The notes beneath the pieces were generated by a model. It made no database searches. It had not been told where the DNA came from and saw only the letters and a program-made list of their open reading frames with translations. Below, one piece after another: positions 1 through 9,152 of a stretch of DNA of 64,000 nt (position 1 is its first letter; each line of letters opens with the position of its first letter). Made by a program: the position numbers and the translations under genes. This stretch comes from Calothrix sp. NIES-4105 (GTDB lineage: Bacteria > Cyanobacteriota > Cyanobacteriia > Cyanobacteriales > Nostocaceae): positions 10,407,717 through 10,471,716 of the forward strand of contig NZ_AP018290.1 in the NCBI RefSeq assembly GCF_002368415.1, read 5' to 3'.

Positions 1-1025
1 GTTAAAGAAATTATTGCGTCTACGTGTACTTGCTTAGATGTAGGTTCATAAAAGTAAGCATCGACTGGCTTAGAAAAGTCTAAACCACCAGCAAATACAG
101 GTATAACCCTGGCGCCTAGTGCTTCTAACTCCTGTACCATTGCGACATAGTGAGCATCATCACCTGTAACAAGGTGGGTACGCTGTAATACTAAACCTAC
201 GCATGGCGCCAGTGGGTCTTTTAAATCTTTGGAAATATCTTTGCGACTGTTATACCAGTTGAGATACTCACGTACATCCTCATACATGTTAGGCGCCAGA
301 GGGTGCCAAACTCCCATATCAGGATATACAACTGGTTGTTCGTATTGTAGAGACGCGAAATTTCGCGTCTCTACATCTTCTTTTTTAAATACATATTTAT
401 CGACCAGCATCAGTAGGAAGTTTTCCAGGTTCTCAGGTGAACCACCCAACCAGTACTGAAAACTGAGCATAAAGTTGCGCGCGTCTTGTGCTTTCTCCAT
501 AGGTAGGTACTTCAGCACATTTGGCAGTGTCCGTAATAGCTTGAGCATCCCATCTTGGAAACCGGCGCCGGATTTTTCCTTGCGCTTTTTCATAAATTGG
601 GCAATAGCGCTTTTAGATTGTCCCAACTGTGCCAACGAAAAGCTACCCATCTTATTAAGACGCATAACTTCTGGCATAGAGGGGAAAACAACCGCTACAT
701 CCAAGCGTTCCCGAATAGGTTGCACAGCTTCAACGACTTTCTGCGCCAAATCTTCAATGAAAATTAATGAAGCAATAAAAATATTTGCGGTTTCCAACTC
801 CCGCTTAAAGTCCGCGTAATTTTCAGCGTCGCGAAGTTCTTCAATCAAGTATCCACTTATCTCAATAGCTAAATTCGGGTTGTTTGCATTGATTTCCCGA
901 ACAGCCTGTGATAAAGCACTTTGATACTGAGACTCTAGCACGACATAGACCACCTTGAGTAAATGCCGTCCCCGTAAGTCATCGGGTGCAATATGACGAA
1001 TGGTGGACTTGACGTGTGTGAACAT
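1..1025 (-). CDS. chlH: Magnesium-protoporphyrin chelatase subunit H, N-terminal part
   Basis: This is the large porphyrin-binding subunit of magnesium chelatase, which with ChlI and ChlD inserts Mg2+ into protoporphyrin IX at the first committed step of chlorophyll synthesis. Translation of the complement from the ATG at 1025 begins MFTHVKSTIRHIAPDDLRGR and follows cyanobacterial ChlH closely (SGYLIEELRD, VVFPSMPEVMRLNKMGSFS, FQYWLGGSPENLENFLLML). About 341 of roughly 1,330 residues are visible; the rest lies beyond the left edge. One oddity is an in-frame stretch encoding VETRNFASLQ after DKYVFKKED. It comes from a perfect 30-bp palindrome of an interspersed repeat family (346-375) and falls in a loop that varies between ChlH proteins. 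The identification is very secure. Confidence 0.96.
   Translation of the reverse strand, partial: MFTHVKSTIRHIAPDDLRGRHLLKVVYVVLESQYQSALSQAVREINANNPNLAIEISGYLIEELRDAENYADFKRELETANIFIASLIFIEDLAQKVVEAVQPIRERLDVAVVFPSMPEVMRLNKMGSFSLAQLGQSKSAIAQFMKKRKEKSGAGFQDGMLKLLRTLPNVLKYLPMEKAQDARNFMLSFQYWLGGSPENLENFLLMLVDKYVFKKEDVETRNFASLQYEQPVVYPDMGVWHPLAPNMYEDVREYLNWYNSRKDISKDLKDPLAPCVGLVLQRTHLVTGDDAHYVAMVQELEALGARVIPVFAGGLDFSKPVDAYFYEPTSKQVHVDAIISL
346..375. repeat. Perfect 30-bp palindrome inside chlH
   Basis: TGTAGAGACGCGAAA is followed directly by its reverse complement. The arms GTAGAGAC...GTCTCTAC match the palindromes at 38971-38998, 43695-43724 and 48872-48899, while the middle differs. Here the repeat is in frame inside a gene and adds about ten residues. 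Confidence 0.9.
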
Positions 1026-1501
1026 GCTAATGAAGCTCCTAAGATATGCGTGTTCTCTTTTTGAATTTACCTATGGTTTGCATAAACAAAGCCAAGGCTC
1101 TTCAAGGTTCGGCAATTTGAGGCACTATTGAAATTTTTATCAGAAAAGGCGCCTCAAAAGCCTATTTTTTCGTCTGTTTGACACAAAACGATATAAAAAC
1201 TGAGACTTTTTGTTACAAAAATTCAGATTACCAAAAAGTAAACACTCACACAAATATTAAATTTTATTTACATTTGTATTTAACTATTTAGTTATTAAAA
1301 ATTGTTAAGTGCTTCTATCTCTTGTGGAACATCTGTCCTCAGATGTGGATTGAGGTAATTATCTTTACCACAGAGACACAGAGCGCACAGAGGGAGAAGT
1401 TAGGGGGAAATCTACTAGTATTGTTATAGAGACAAAATTGGTTTAGACGAAACGCGCGTCAACACTTTGTTTAAAGCCAATCTGTATAACACACGCAGAA
1501 T
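1026..1501. other. Intergenic region between chlH and HigA-like gene
   Basis: This stretch is AT-rich and must hold the promoters of chlH (leftward) and of the gene at 1502. At 1368-1401 it carries one copy of the interspersed CCACAGAGACACAGAG repeat, also seen near 18620, 20300, 27640, 48860 and 51125. No toxin gene could be found ahead of the antitoxin at 1502. Confidence 0.6.
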
Positions 1502-1924
1502 ATGACAAAGACAACTGGAAAAACAACCCCTACTATTAACTTAGATATTTATAGTCAACTACTTATAAAATATCAACCCCGAATTATTCAAACAGAAGAA
1601 GAGAATGAACACTTTTTAGAAATTGTTGAGGAACTTATGTCACGCGAAAACCTCACAATTGAAGAAGATGAAATTTTAGATTTATTAGTCAAACTAATCG
1701 AAGATTTTGAAGAAAAACACTATCCACTTAATGGTTCTACGCCACGTTCTGTAATGCTTCATCTCATGGAAGCACAAAATATAACAGCATCGAATTTAGT
1801 GGAAGTTTTTGGTTCATCTGAGACAGTTGATAAAGTAATAAACGGTGAATCAGAAATAAGTATAGAACAGGCAGTGGCTTTAGGGAAAATGCTTCATGTT
1901 GATTATAGCTTGTTTTTAAATTAA
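1502..1924 (+). CDS. HigA-like antitoxin without a toxin partner
   Basis: This 140-residue protein has the layout of cyanobacterial HigA antitoxins: an N-terminal acidic helical part (KYQPRIIQTEEENEHFLEI, then LTIEEDEILDLLVKLIEDFE) and a C-terminal Xre-type helix-turn-helix (LMEAQNITASNLVEVFGSS...INGESEIS). It is clearly paralogous to the antitoxin at 2769-3173, with the same KYQPR-I-EEENE core and the same acidic linker. That copy has its HigB toxin directly upstream; here none is visible in the 470 bp before it. It is probably an orphan antitoxin left after toxin loss, and could cross-neutralise the HigB at 3157. Confidence 0.82.
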   Translation: MTKTTGKTTPTINLDIYSQLLIKYQPRIIQTEEENEHFLEIVEELMSRENLTIEEDEILDLLVKLIEDFEEKHYPLNGSTPRSVMLHLMEAQNITASNLVEVFGSSETVDKVINGESEISIEQAVALGKMLHVDYSLFLN

Positions 1925-2070
1925 TAAATTAGACAAGCTGATGTGACTTGAATTTGCACAATAACTTATTAATTTTGATTATTCATTTACTTAGAAAAGC
2001 AAATAATTAGGTTGCACAAATCAAAATTGTCATGTATCATATTGGGTATAACTTAAGTTATACCAACAAT

Positions 2071-2307
2071 ATGAAAACAGCCATATCAATCCCCGACCCG
2101 CTTTTTGAAGCTGCTGAACAATTTGCAAAACGGATGGGATTATCTCGCAGCGAACTATATGCTGTAGCGCTTCAGCAGTATCTACAAAATCATAAATACG
2201 ACCAAATCACAAACCAATTGAACGAAGTATATGCAGAAGAAGACAGCAGTATTGACCCTTACTTCGTTCAAATGCAAGCTTATACATTGTCTGAGGAAAA
2301 TTGGTAA
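2071..2307 (+). CDS. Ribbon-helix-helix antitoxin (MazE-like)
   Basis: The product is a small DNA-binding antitoxin of 78 residues. MKTAISIPDPLFEAAEQFAK followed by GLSRSELYAVALQQYL is a typical ribbon-helix-helix region; the C-terminal half (YAEEDSSIDPYFVQMQ) should wrap the toxin. An ATG at 2032 is in frame, but the fold begins exactly at the ATG at 2071 and the extra 13 residues look like leader DNA. The stop overlaps the toxin ATG by one base (TAATG), implying translational coupling. It is probably autoregulated together with the toxin. Confidence 0.86.
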   Translation: MKTAISIPDPLFEAAEQFAKRMGLSRSELYAVALQQYLQNHKYDQITNQLNEVYAEEDSSIDPYFVQMQAYTLSEENW

Positions 2308-2645
2308 TGTTGCGAGGTGAAATTTGGTGGGCAAACCTTCCGAAACCTATTGCCTCTGAACCAGGATATCGTAGACCAGTTCTGATAATACAGTCGAATG
2401 ATTTTAACCAAAGCAGAATCCGGACTGTTATTGTTGCAATACTAACAACTAATCTACGTTTAGGTGATGCTCCTGGTAATATATTATTAACAACTGAAGA
2501 GACAGATTTACCACAAGATTCTGTCGTTAATGTTTCGCAAGTTATTACTGTGGACAAAACATTTCTGGAAGAAAAGGTTAGTCAATTAAGCGACCGTGCA
2601 ATGCTGCTTGTTGAAGATGGTCTTCGTTTAGTTCTTGCCTTGTGA
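2307..2645 (+). CDS. mazF: MazF/PemK family endoribonuclease toxin
   Basis: The protein begins MLRGEIWWANLP and continues with PGYRRPVLIIQSNDFN, VAILTTNLRL, and a region around PQDSVVNVSQVITVDKTFL, all diagnostic of MazF-type mRNA interferases, which cut single-stranded RNA at short sequences. A TTG two codons earlier is possible, but the ATG at 2307 overlapping the antitoxin stop is the natural start. The length of about 112 residues is normal, so the toxin looks intact. Confidence 0.92.
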   Translation: MLRGEIWWANLPKPIASEPGYRRPVLIIQSNDFNQSRIRTVIVAILTTNLRLGDAPGNILLTTEETDLPQDSVVNVSQVITVDKTFLEEKVSQLSDRAMLLVEDGLRLVLAL

Positions 2646-2768
2646 TATTTCTAGGCAAGGTTTAGGCGCCGTAACCCAGTATCAAAGATATTACTCAGTA
2701 AACAACAGATACAAGGTCTCAGGTAAAACTTCTCTAAAAGTTGTTTACTATACAAGGAAAGAATTAAA

Positions 2769-3173
2769 TCAAGATGATATACTGTAATAGTCACTTTTGA
2801 AAAAATATTCTAATGCTTTAGCTTCAGCTTTGCTAATTTCGCGTTTACCATTGACAACTTCGGAAACAATTTCAAGAGAACCAATTACTCCGACTAAATC
2901 TGACTGCTTGATATCTTTTTGTTCCATTAAAAAAAGTAACATATAATGAGGTGTAGATGATTGACCTGGAGCATAATATTCTTGCTCAAACTTTTCAATT
3001 AAAGTAATTAGCAGATCAAAAAGTTCATCTTCTTCAGGAGTCAAGTCATGTCGATGCATAAGCTCTTCAACTATCGCTAAAGCTTTCTCATTTTCTTCTT
3101 CATTTCTAATTAGCCTTGGCTGATACTTCGCTAAAAGTTCTTTATATTTATCTGAATTAAAAGTAAGGGTCAT
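2769..3173 (-). CDS. HigA antitoxin
   Basis: This HigA-type antitoxin (about 134 residues) has the acidic N-terminal half (LLAKYQPRLIRNEEENE, LTPEEDELFDLLITLIEKFE) and a C-terminal Xre-type HTH (LMEQKDIKQSDLVGVIGSLE). A longer frame starts at 3194, but it contains the ribosome binding site AGGAGG (3183-3188) nine bases before the ATG at 3173, so 3173 is the better start. It overlaps the 3' end of the toxin gene by 17 bp in the toxin-first order usual for higBA. Paralogue: the orphan at 1502. Confidence 0.85.
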   Translation of the reverse strand: MTLTFNSDKYKELLAKYQPRLIRNEEENEKALAIVEELMHRHDLTPEEDELFDLLITLIEKFEQEYYAPGQSSTPHYMLLFLMEQKDIKQSDLVGVIGSLEIVSEVVNGKREISKAEAKALEYFFKSDYYSISS

Positions 3174-3456
3174 TTTTCCAATCCTCCTTATCATATTCAG
3201 CGTCAGTAAGAATATACTTTATGTAAATCAATTGCTTTTCGTAATTTATATCCACAACTAATCTATATTTATTACCTTTAATATTAAACACAGTAAAATT
3301 TATCACTGCCTCGGCTTTAGGAAATATAGATTGTACATCAATAAGATTAGACCAATCTGCTTGGTTTGCAGTCTTATACCAGTCATCAAGAGCATCACGG
3401 CAATCAGCGTGCTTTTCACTATATTCTCTTAAGCGTTTATAGCTTATAACATGCAT
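3157..3456 (-). CDS. HigB family mRNA interferase toxin
   Basis: At 99 residues, the protein begins MHVISYKRLREYSEKHADCR and contains ALDDWYKTANQADWSN, FNIKGNKYRLVVDINYEKQLIYIKYILTDAEYDK, the characteristic HigB fold with an RLVV...IYIKY...T-H/D-A-YDK core. HigB toxins are RelE-fold, ribosome-dependent mRNA nucleases. It is transcribed ahead of its antitoxin with a short overlap. No damage is visible, so this is a probably active pair. Confidence 0.9.
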   Translation of the reverse strand: MHVISYKRLREYSEKHADCRDALDDWYKTANQADWSNLIDVQSIFPKAEAVINFTVFNIKGNKYRLVVDINYEKQLIYIKYILTDAEYDKEDWKNDPYF

Positions 3457-3606
3457 TTTTAATAGTCAAATTATAACCTTATTTTAATAACTTTACAATA
3501 ATTTCATAAAATGCTATTACACCTTTGATTTTATCAACTTGCTCAAGTCGTGTGTAAGGTATAATAGCTTGCTGCCAGTAGGTTGATTTTATATCCTTGT
3601 ATTAAG

Positions 3607-4005
3607 TCAAACTTTCCGCGCGCGCTGTTCAATATCTTCCAATGTTTGTAGAACTAGACGTTTCGCTTCCAGCTTCCATCCCCATTTTTGTAAACTAATT
3701 GCTGCGGCGCCACCTACAACAGTCGCAATAAAATCTAGCGGTTGCATAAAAGAAATACCCAGCAATAAACCTAACCCAGCAATACCCCAAAAAGGTAAAG
3801 CAACTGTTTGACGCTGATTTAGTACAATTTGACTAATAGGGTCGGTAGGCATTTCAGCAATAAGGGCTTCTTTAACTTCCTTTTGCTCCCTAGCAGAAAC
3901 GGAAAGACCTATTTTTTGCCTAAGCTTCTCAATTTTACGCGCGTCGGTACTGTATTGCGTTAGCTCATCTTCTGCCATCAAAATCAAACGTTCGTACTGT
4001 GACAT
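3607..4005 (-). CDS. Small conserved membrane protein
   Basis: A 132-residue protein with a charged, helical N-terminal half (MAEDELTQYSTDARKIEKLR), then one or two hydrophobic segments (LPFWGIAGLGLLLGISFM; LDFIATVVGGAAAISL) and a basic tail. The arrangement suggests a membrane-anchored protein with a cytoplasmic coiled coil. I recognise the style from cyanobacterial hypothetical proteins but cannot assign a function. It stands alone, divergent from the gene at 4133. Confidence 0.65.
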   Translation of the reverse strand: MSQYERLILMAEDELTQYSTDARKIEKLRQKIGLSVSAREQKEVKEALIAEMPTDPISQIVLNQRQTVALPFWGIAGLGLLLGISFMQPLDFIATVVGGAAAISLQKWGWKLEAKRLVLQTLEDIEQRARKV

Positions 4006-4132
4006 AGCTTTGTTGTTAATCTTACAAAGTAGATTAACATTTACTGCATAGCGTATAACTTCAATGTTGTAGAAACAAATTATGTAATATTTGGCTCTTG
4101 ATTTTTAGCTTGTAAGTCTCAATTATTTATTC

Positions 4133-5386
4133 ATGACTCCAGTAGATATTTTGATTCTCTCGAATGGCCCAGGTGAGGTGACAACTTGGGTGCGTCCTGT
4201 GGTGAAAGCATTACGGCGCCTTCTGGGTGATGACCGCGAACATGTGCGTATATCGGTTGTGCTGTCACCTTGTCCTAATGCTAGCGGTAAGGAAGTTGAT
4301 ATCGCACGCTCGTATCCTGAAGTTGACCGTGTACAAGGTGCCGAACACTTCTTTCCTTTTTTGTTGCGGGGTAAAACTGCCGAAAATTGGGATTGGAGAA
4401 GTAAGGGTGTTGTGGTCTTTTTGGGTGGGGATCAATTTTTCCCTGTTGTAATTGGTAAGAGGTTGGGTTATAAAACGGTTGTTTATGCTGAGTGGGACGC
4501 GCGCTGGCATAATTTAATCGATAGATTTGGGGTGATGAAACCTGAAGTTATGCCAAAATCGTCAAAGTATGCAAACAAATTTACTGTAGTTGGCGATTTA
4601 ATGGCGGAAGCTGGGGCAATAATTAATGATAATCAAAATCAAGATGCTGATTCTTTAATTATTGGGCTTCTTCCAGGTTCTAAAGCTGCGAAGTTGGCGC
4701 AGGGTGTTCCTTTAATACTGGCAATTGCTGAATATGTTCATGCACAAAAGCCAGAGACAAAATTTGTACTTCCTGTGGCGCCTACTTTAGATTTAGAAAC
4801 TTTGGCTAGCTTTGCTGACCCGAAACAAAATCCTGTTGCTGAATATTTTGACTTTAAAGGCGCCTCTTTAATATCTGAATCTAATCAACTGCCGATTTTA
4901 AAAACATCGAAAGGCTTATGTGTTGAATTATACAAGCAAAACCCTGCTTATGATTTGCTATCGCAGTGTAGTATTTGTCTAACTACAGTGGGCGCTAATA
5001 CTGCAGAACTAGGTTCGCTTGCAGTCCCAATGATTGTTTTATTACCTACTCAGCAACTTGATGCGATGCGTTCTTGGGATGGTTTGCTTGGTATACTCGC
5101 TAATTTGCCAGGTGTTGGCTCCAGTTTTGCCAAGTTGATTAATTGGTGGTTTTTGCGGAAGAAGGGTTTACTGGCATGGCCCAATATTTGGGCACAGCAA
5201 GAAATTGTCCCGGAGTTAGTCGGGAAACTTCAGCCACAAGAGGTGGCTAATATGGTTTTGGATTATTTGGATAAACCTGAGAAATTAGAAGAGGTTAGGA
5301 GTAAACTGCGGAACGCACGCGGGCAAGCGGGTGCTACTGATAAATTAGCAAAAATAGTGGAGGGGGTTTTAAATGCTGATTTGTAA
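4133..5386 (+). CDS. LpxB-related conserved cyanobacterial protein
   Basis: A 417-residue protein resembling lipid-A-disaccharide synthase, mainly in its C-terminal half. It shows the GT-B glycosyltransferase layout: an N-terminal Rossmann half starting DILILSNGPGEVTTWVRP, a linker with LLPGSKAAKLAQGVPLILAI (the LpxB LLPGSR-type motif), and a C-terminal donor-binding half with ANTAELGSLAVPMIVLLP and WPNIWAQQEIVPEL (compare LPN-GREVVPELLQ in LpxB). Related proteins are found in nearly all cyanobacteria and their acceptor is unknown, so a role in envelope glycolipid synthesis is inference. It is a single gene, with a GTGCGTGACGC-type repeat just after the stop. Confidence 0.78.
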   Translation: MTPVDILILSNGPGEVTTWVRPVVKALRRLLGDDREHVRISVVLSPCPNASGKEVDIARSYPEVDRVQGAEHFFPFLLRGKTAENWDWRSKGVVVFLGGDQFFPVVIGKRLGYKTVVYAEWDARWHNLIDRFGVMKPEVMPKSSKYANKFTVVGDLMAEAGAIINDNQNQDADSLIIGLLPGSKAAKLAQGVPLILAIAEYVHAQKPETKFVLPVAPTLDLETLASFADPKQNPVAEYFDFKGASLISESNQLPILKTSKGLCVELYKQNPAYDLLSQCSICLTTVGANTAELGSLAVPMIVLLPTQQLDAMRSWDGLLGILANLPGVGSSFAKLINWWFLRKKGLLAWPNIWAQQEIVPELVGKLQPQEVANMVLDYLDKPEKLEEVRSKLRNARGQAGATDKLAKIVEGVLNADL

Positions 5387-5387
5387 G

Positions 5388-5452
5388 GTGCGTGACGCTA
5401 CGAGGTTATTTGTTTCTTTTAGGGATTGTTTATGGCGTCACAGCACCCTACT
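5388..5452. repeat. Inverted repeat of the GTGCGTGACGC family
   Basis: GGTGCGTGACGCTAC at the left and GGCGTCACAGCACCCTAC at the right form an imperfect inverted repeat of about 60 bp between two convergent genes. Other members lie at 11880, 20165-20235, 37205-37402, 57399-57456, 58331-58387 and 63280-63600. It may serve as a two-way terminator. Confidence 0.7.
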
Positions 5453-5831
5453 CTTCTGATTGTCCGTCTCTTCTGCCTAATTCGTATACTCCGCATCCCA
5501 TACATGCTAGTATTCCAGTACTTATGCCCCAACTTCCTCCTAAGCCTAGGTCGAGAAGCCAGTTTGCGATGGCGCCAAATATGAGGAATGGCACGATGCT
5601 AAATATTGAAGCGTAAAATGCATTTTGCGATTCTCTGGCTTTACGGGTTTTCTCAAATTCTTCTTTACTGGTATAAAGGAAACCCTCGGCGAAGTTAAAC
5701 CAGCGGTCGAGTAAATCTGTAACTTTGTCCCTGAGTTTGGAGAAAGCTAGATATAGTGCTAGTGACCACAGACTGGCGCCTGCAATGGCAACTGTATTGA
5801 TCTCAAAGCTAAAAGGTAATATTTCGAGCAT
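5448..5831 (-). CDS. Conserved membrane protein of unknown function
   Basis: 127 residues: an N-terminal membrane segment (VAIAGASLWSLALYLAF), a charged middle (LRDKVTDLLDRWFNFAEGFL, EEFEKTRKARESQN), then two further hydrophobic segments (ASIFSIVPFLIFGAIANWLL; WGISTGILACMGCGVYEL). This predicts three transmembrane helices. Family and function are not recognised. The gene ends in the repeat at 5388-5452, convergent with the LpxB-related gene. Confidence 0.65.
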   Translation of the reverse strand: MLEILPFSFEINTVAIAGASLWSLALYLAFSKLRDKVTDLLDRWFNFAEGFLYTSKEEFEKTRKARESQNAFYASIFSIVPFLIFGAIANWLLDLGLGGSWGISTGILACMGCGVYELGRRDGQSEE

Positions 5832-6114
5832 GGTTTGAGAAAAGGCGGCAAGGATAACGAGCGTTTATTAGAAGTTTAAGAATTAACTTAACATTTTTTG
5901 CCGGATTGACAACATTGAAATTTTTAATACGTCTAAAGTTGTTGCTATTGGCATTTTTAATACTTTGCTTGTTGATTTTTTTAGCTGTTAAGCTATATTG
6001 GACAAGAATCTTAATACATTAAAACACTCTTCTAAATTATACATGTTTAAGAATGTAACCAGTGTTAATACTGATAAAAATAAAATTAGAGCCTATGTTT
6101 TGAGGAAGCGATTA

Positions 6115-6807
6115 ATGAGTAGACGGCTACAAAAAACATTAAAAACTGGAGCCATCTTATTTTTATTAGGATTGAGTTTGGCAGTTTCAATGATTCTATT
6201 TCCTAACCAAGAAGTTGTACTAGCTAGACAATTAGCTTCTAGTTGGCAAGGAGCTTCATTTCCAGTAGAGAATTTTCAAGCTTATACGTCCCCTTTTGGC
6301 TACCGTCCTTCGGCAACAGGTGGAGGTGGTTGGGAGTTTCACAGCGGTTTGGACATTGCAGCGCCGCGAGGTAGTTATATTCGTAATTGGTGGACAGGTG
6401 TTGTTACAAAGGTGGAAGACCGTGGCGCCTGTGGTACCCATATAGTTATTCAATCAGGACAATGGCAACACACTTACTGCCACATGGAAGGAAATCTTGA
6501 AACTGCAAACGGTGTACGTTACATGGTTGACCGCGCGGGTGGTATTCAAATAGCGCAAGGTATGCAAATTTCCGCAGGAACACGAATTGGTCGTGTAGGG
6601 ATGAGTGGACGCACTACAGGCCCCCATTTACATTGGGGATTAAAGTTCAACGGTAATCATGTTGACCCCGCATTTGTACTACGGTCTATGTTCGCGCAAC
6701 AGCCAGCAAATCTAAGACAAGCACGACAAGGTTCATCTTTTATTAACCAGCAGCAAACACAAATCAAAATTCAAGAATCTAAATTTATTCGAGATTCTGG
6801 ATACTAA
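6115..6807 (+). CDS. Secreted M23 family metallopeptidase (LytM-type)
   Basis: A peptidoglycan endopeptidase-like protein of 230 residues. After a membrane anchor or signal segment (TGAILFLLGLSLAVSMILF) comes an M23 domain with the zinc motif HSGLDIAAPRG and the catalytic HLHWGL near the C-terminus, separated by AGTRIGRVGMSGRTTGPHLH as in active LytM enzymes. All expected metal and catalytic residues are present. The frame is open upstream to 5998 with ATGs at 6043 and 6115; only 6115 has a good ribosome binding site (GAGGAAG) and puts the hydrophobic segment near the N-terminus. It probably acts in the periplasm on cell-wall crosslinks. Confidence 0.87.
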   Translation: MSRRLQKTLKTGAILFLLGLSLAVSMILFPNQEVVLARQLASSWQGASFPVENFQAYTSPFGYRPSATGGGGWEFHSGLDIAAPRGSYIRNWWTGVVTKVEDRGACGTHIVIQSGQWQHTYCHMEGNLETANGVRYMVDRAGGIQIAQGMQISAGTRIGRVGMSGRTTGPHLHWGLKFNGNHVDPAFVLRSMFAQQPANLRQARQGSSFINQQQTQIKIQESKFIRDSGY

Positions 6808-6950
6808 AAAGTGCTGAGTTGAAAGTGCTGAGTGCTGAGTAGAGTTAGAAGTTAGGAGTTAGGAGTTAGGAGTTAGGAGTTAAGGTTAAAAACTCAGCAC
6901 TCATTACTTCTTACTCAGCACTCAGCACTCAGCACTCAGCACTCATTACT
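6808..6950. repeat. Heptanucleotide tandem repeats with inverted arms
   Basis: Runs of GAGTTAG (6841-6882) are flanked on the left by GTGCTGAGT units and on the right by ACTCAGC units (6894-6941). The two outer blocks are complementary and can pair into a large stem. Such heptamer repeats are familiar between convergent cyanobacterial genes, here mepM-like and ftsH. Confidence 0.88.
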
Positions 6951-8853
6951 GACTTACTTTTGCTAACTCTTTTTCAGGAAGCTGTGTATATTCGGCGACA
7001 ATTTGACGGAATTGTTCGCCTTCAATTGTTTCCTGTTCGATTAACAAATCAACTAAACGGTCAACTAACGCGCGGTTTTCACGGATAATTCGCCGCGCTT
7101 CTTGGTAACATTCGGTAGCTATTTCTCTGACTTTACGGTCAATCTTAATTGCTACTTCTTCAGAGTATTCGTTACGTGTTACCCAGTCACGACCTAGGAA
7201 TACGTCATAATTTTGGTTTTCTAACGCTACTAAACCTAAATCTGTCATTCCGTACATCGTTACCATTTTGCGGGCAATATTTGTCACCATCTTCAAATCC
7301 CCACTGGCGCCTCCGGTAACTTCGGGTTCGCCAAATACTTCGACTTCGGAAGCTTTTCCACCCAAGGTCATGGTGATGTTATCTTTCATCCATGCGCGCG
7401 TGTAAAGTCCGCTATCGATAACTTCTTCGTTCAAAATTTGCTGCGAGAAACCACCGACACCACCCGAACGGGGAATAATTGTGACTTTATTTAGGGGGTC
7501 AGAATGTGGTAACAATGTTGCGAGCAGTGCGTGTCCAACTTCGTGATAAGCAATTAAACGTTTTTTCTTGCTATCCATTAATGGGTTGAGAGTTAACCCT
7601 ATTGTTAAACGGTCGATAGCATCGTCTATTTCTAATGGTGTTATCGCTTCTTTACGCCGCCGCGCTGTTAAAATAGCAGCTTCATTAAGTAAATTTGCTA
7701 AGTCGGCGCCAGTAAAACCTGGTGTACGACGTGCAATAACTTCTAAAGAAACTGCTGGGTCTACTTTCTTGTTACGCGCGTGTACCTTGAGAACTTCTAA
7801 ACGTCCTTTACGGTCGGGTGCATCAACGATTACCTGACGGTCGAAGCGTCCGGGACGTAATAACGCTGCATCAAGGACATCAGGACGGTTGGTAGCAGCA
7901 ATAATAATGATACCGTTGTTACCCTCAAAACCATCCATCTCGGTAAGCAACTGGTTGAGGGTTTGTTCGCGTTCGTCGTTTCCGCCACCAATACCCGCAC
8001 CACGCTGCCGACCGACGGCATCAATTTCATCTATAAATATTAAACAAGGAGCATTATCTTTAGCTTTTTTAAATAAGTCGCGAACACGAGAGGCGCCAAC
8101 ACCCACGAACATCTCAACAAATTCTGAGCCAGAAATACTAAAGAAAGGTACAGCAGCTTCTCCAGCGATAGCTTTAGCAAGTAATGTTTTACCAGTTCCC
8201 GGAGGACCAACTAATAATACACCTTTGGGAATACGGGCGCCGACAGCAGTAAATTTCTCAGGCTGTTTGAGGAAAGTAACAACCTCTTGCAGTTCTTCTT
8301 TAGCTTCTTCAATACCAGCTACATCATCAAACTTAATACCAGTTTTTGCTTCCATTTGGAAACGCGCGCGGGTTTTGCCGAAGTTCATCGCTTGCGAAGA
8401 AGCATTCGAGGAACGACGTAAAAACAGCAGCATTAACGCTACCAAGGGCAAAATCCACATTAGATTTATTAATAACCCAACAGCAGCACGGCTGTTTGCG
8501 GAAGAAGCTTCTCCAAACTCAACTTTATTTTGTCTGAGTTTGGCGATTAATTCCCCGTTTTGATTCAAAAGCTGCACTCGTAGTGGTGTTTCTGGTTTTT
8601 GTTTTAAATAAACTCTCGCCGTTTGGTCGGTTTCGTCAAGTTCTACCTTCTTGACTTCGCCATTTTGAGCTTTTTTAATCAGTTCGCTATAGCTCAGTTG
8701 ATTATCTGACCTCTGCTGCTGCGTTTGTTGTGCCATTACAGGCGCCACACCTACCACAGAAGGCAGCATCAACATACCTGCTGCGAGCGCGCCTGTTAAC
8801 GCTTGTTTTACTGGTTGCCTCTTGCCTAATACGTTTTTCTCTAATTTTTCCAT
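6946..8853 (-). CDS. ftsH: ATP-dependent zinc metalloprotease FtsH
   Basis: A membrane AAA+ protease that extracts and degrades membrane proteins, in cyanobacteria notably damaged photosystem subunits. Order: N-terminal hydrophobic segment, periplasmic domain, second membrane segment ([19 protein letters not shown]), AAA domain with Walker A (GPPGTGKT), Walker B ([16 protein letters not shown]), the second region of homology ([18 protein letters not shown]), and an M41 peptidase with zinc site HEVGH. All motifs are intact. The frame opens at 8904, but the ATG at 8853 follows an AAAGG-like ribosome binding site and gives a normal N-terminus of about 635 residues. It ends in the heptamer repeats shared with the M23 gene. 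Confidence 0.95.
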   Translation of the reverse strand: MEKLEKNVLGKRQPVKQALTGALAAGMLMLPSVVGVAPVMAQQTQQQRSDNQLSYSELIKKAQNGEVKKVELDETDQTARVYLKQKPETPLRVQLLNQNGELIAKLRQNKVEFGEASSANSRAAVGLLINLMWILPLVALMLLFLRRSSNASSQAMNFGKTRARFQMEAKTGIKFDDVAGIEEAKEELQEVVTFLKQPEKFTAVGARIPKGVLLVGPPGTGKTLLAKAIAGEAAVPFFSISGSEFVEMFVGVGASRVRDLFKKAKDNAPCLIFIDEIDAVGRQRGAGIGGGNDEREQTLNQLLTEMDGFEGNNGIIIIAATNRPDVLDAALLRPGRFDRQVIVDAPDRKGRLEVLKVHARNKKVDPAVSLEVIARRTPGFTGADLANLLNEAAILTARRRKEAITPLEIDDAIDRLTIGLTLNPLMDSKKKRLIAYHEVGHALLATLLPHSDPLNKVTIIPRSGGVGGFSQQILNEEVIDSGLYTRAWMKDNITMTLGGKASEVEVFGEPEVTGGASGDLKMVTNIARKMVTMYGMTDLGLVALENQNYDVFLGRDWVTRNEYSEEVAIKIDRKVREIATECYQEARRIIRENRALVDRLVDLLIEQETIEGEQFRQIVAEYTQLPEKELAKVSQ

Positions 8854-9152
8854 AAAAAGAACCTTTGTTTTGCTGCTAATAAGCCGCGCTAGCTTTGGTG
8901 TCAAAATAAAATAACTATATTTCTAATCTAGTTTAACTTCTACAAATAGTGTTCCTGTGGTTTTGACAACATAATAATACTAAATCAAAATTTTATATAG
9001 AACACATGTATTTAGCTAATATTGTAACTTACCCCTACTTCATAATATCAATGTATCAATTCAAACTTAGTTTGTGTGGATAACCGATATATTGCCCTTC
9101 AGTCTTAGTACGTAAGTAGTACTAACACAGGTATATCAGAAAAAATTAATCT

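Noticed and set aside
7568-8563. Plus-strand frames opposite ftsH
   Set aside because: Antisense shadows of a strongly conserved gene; no family similarity.
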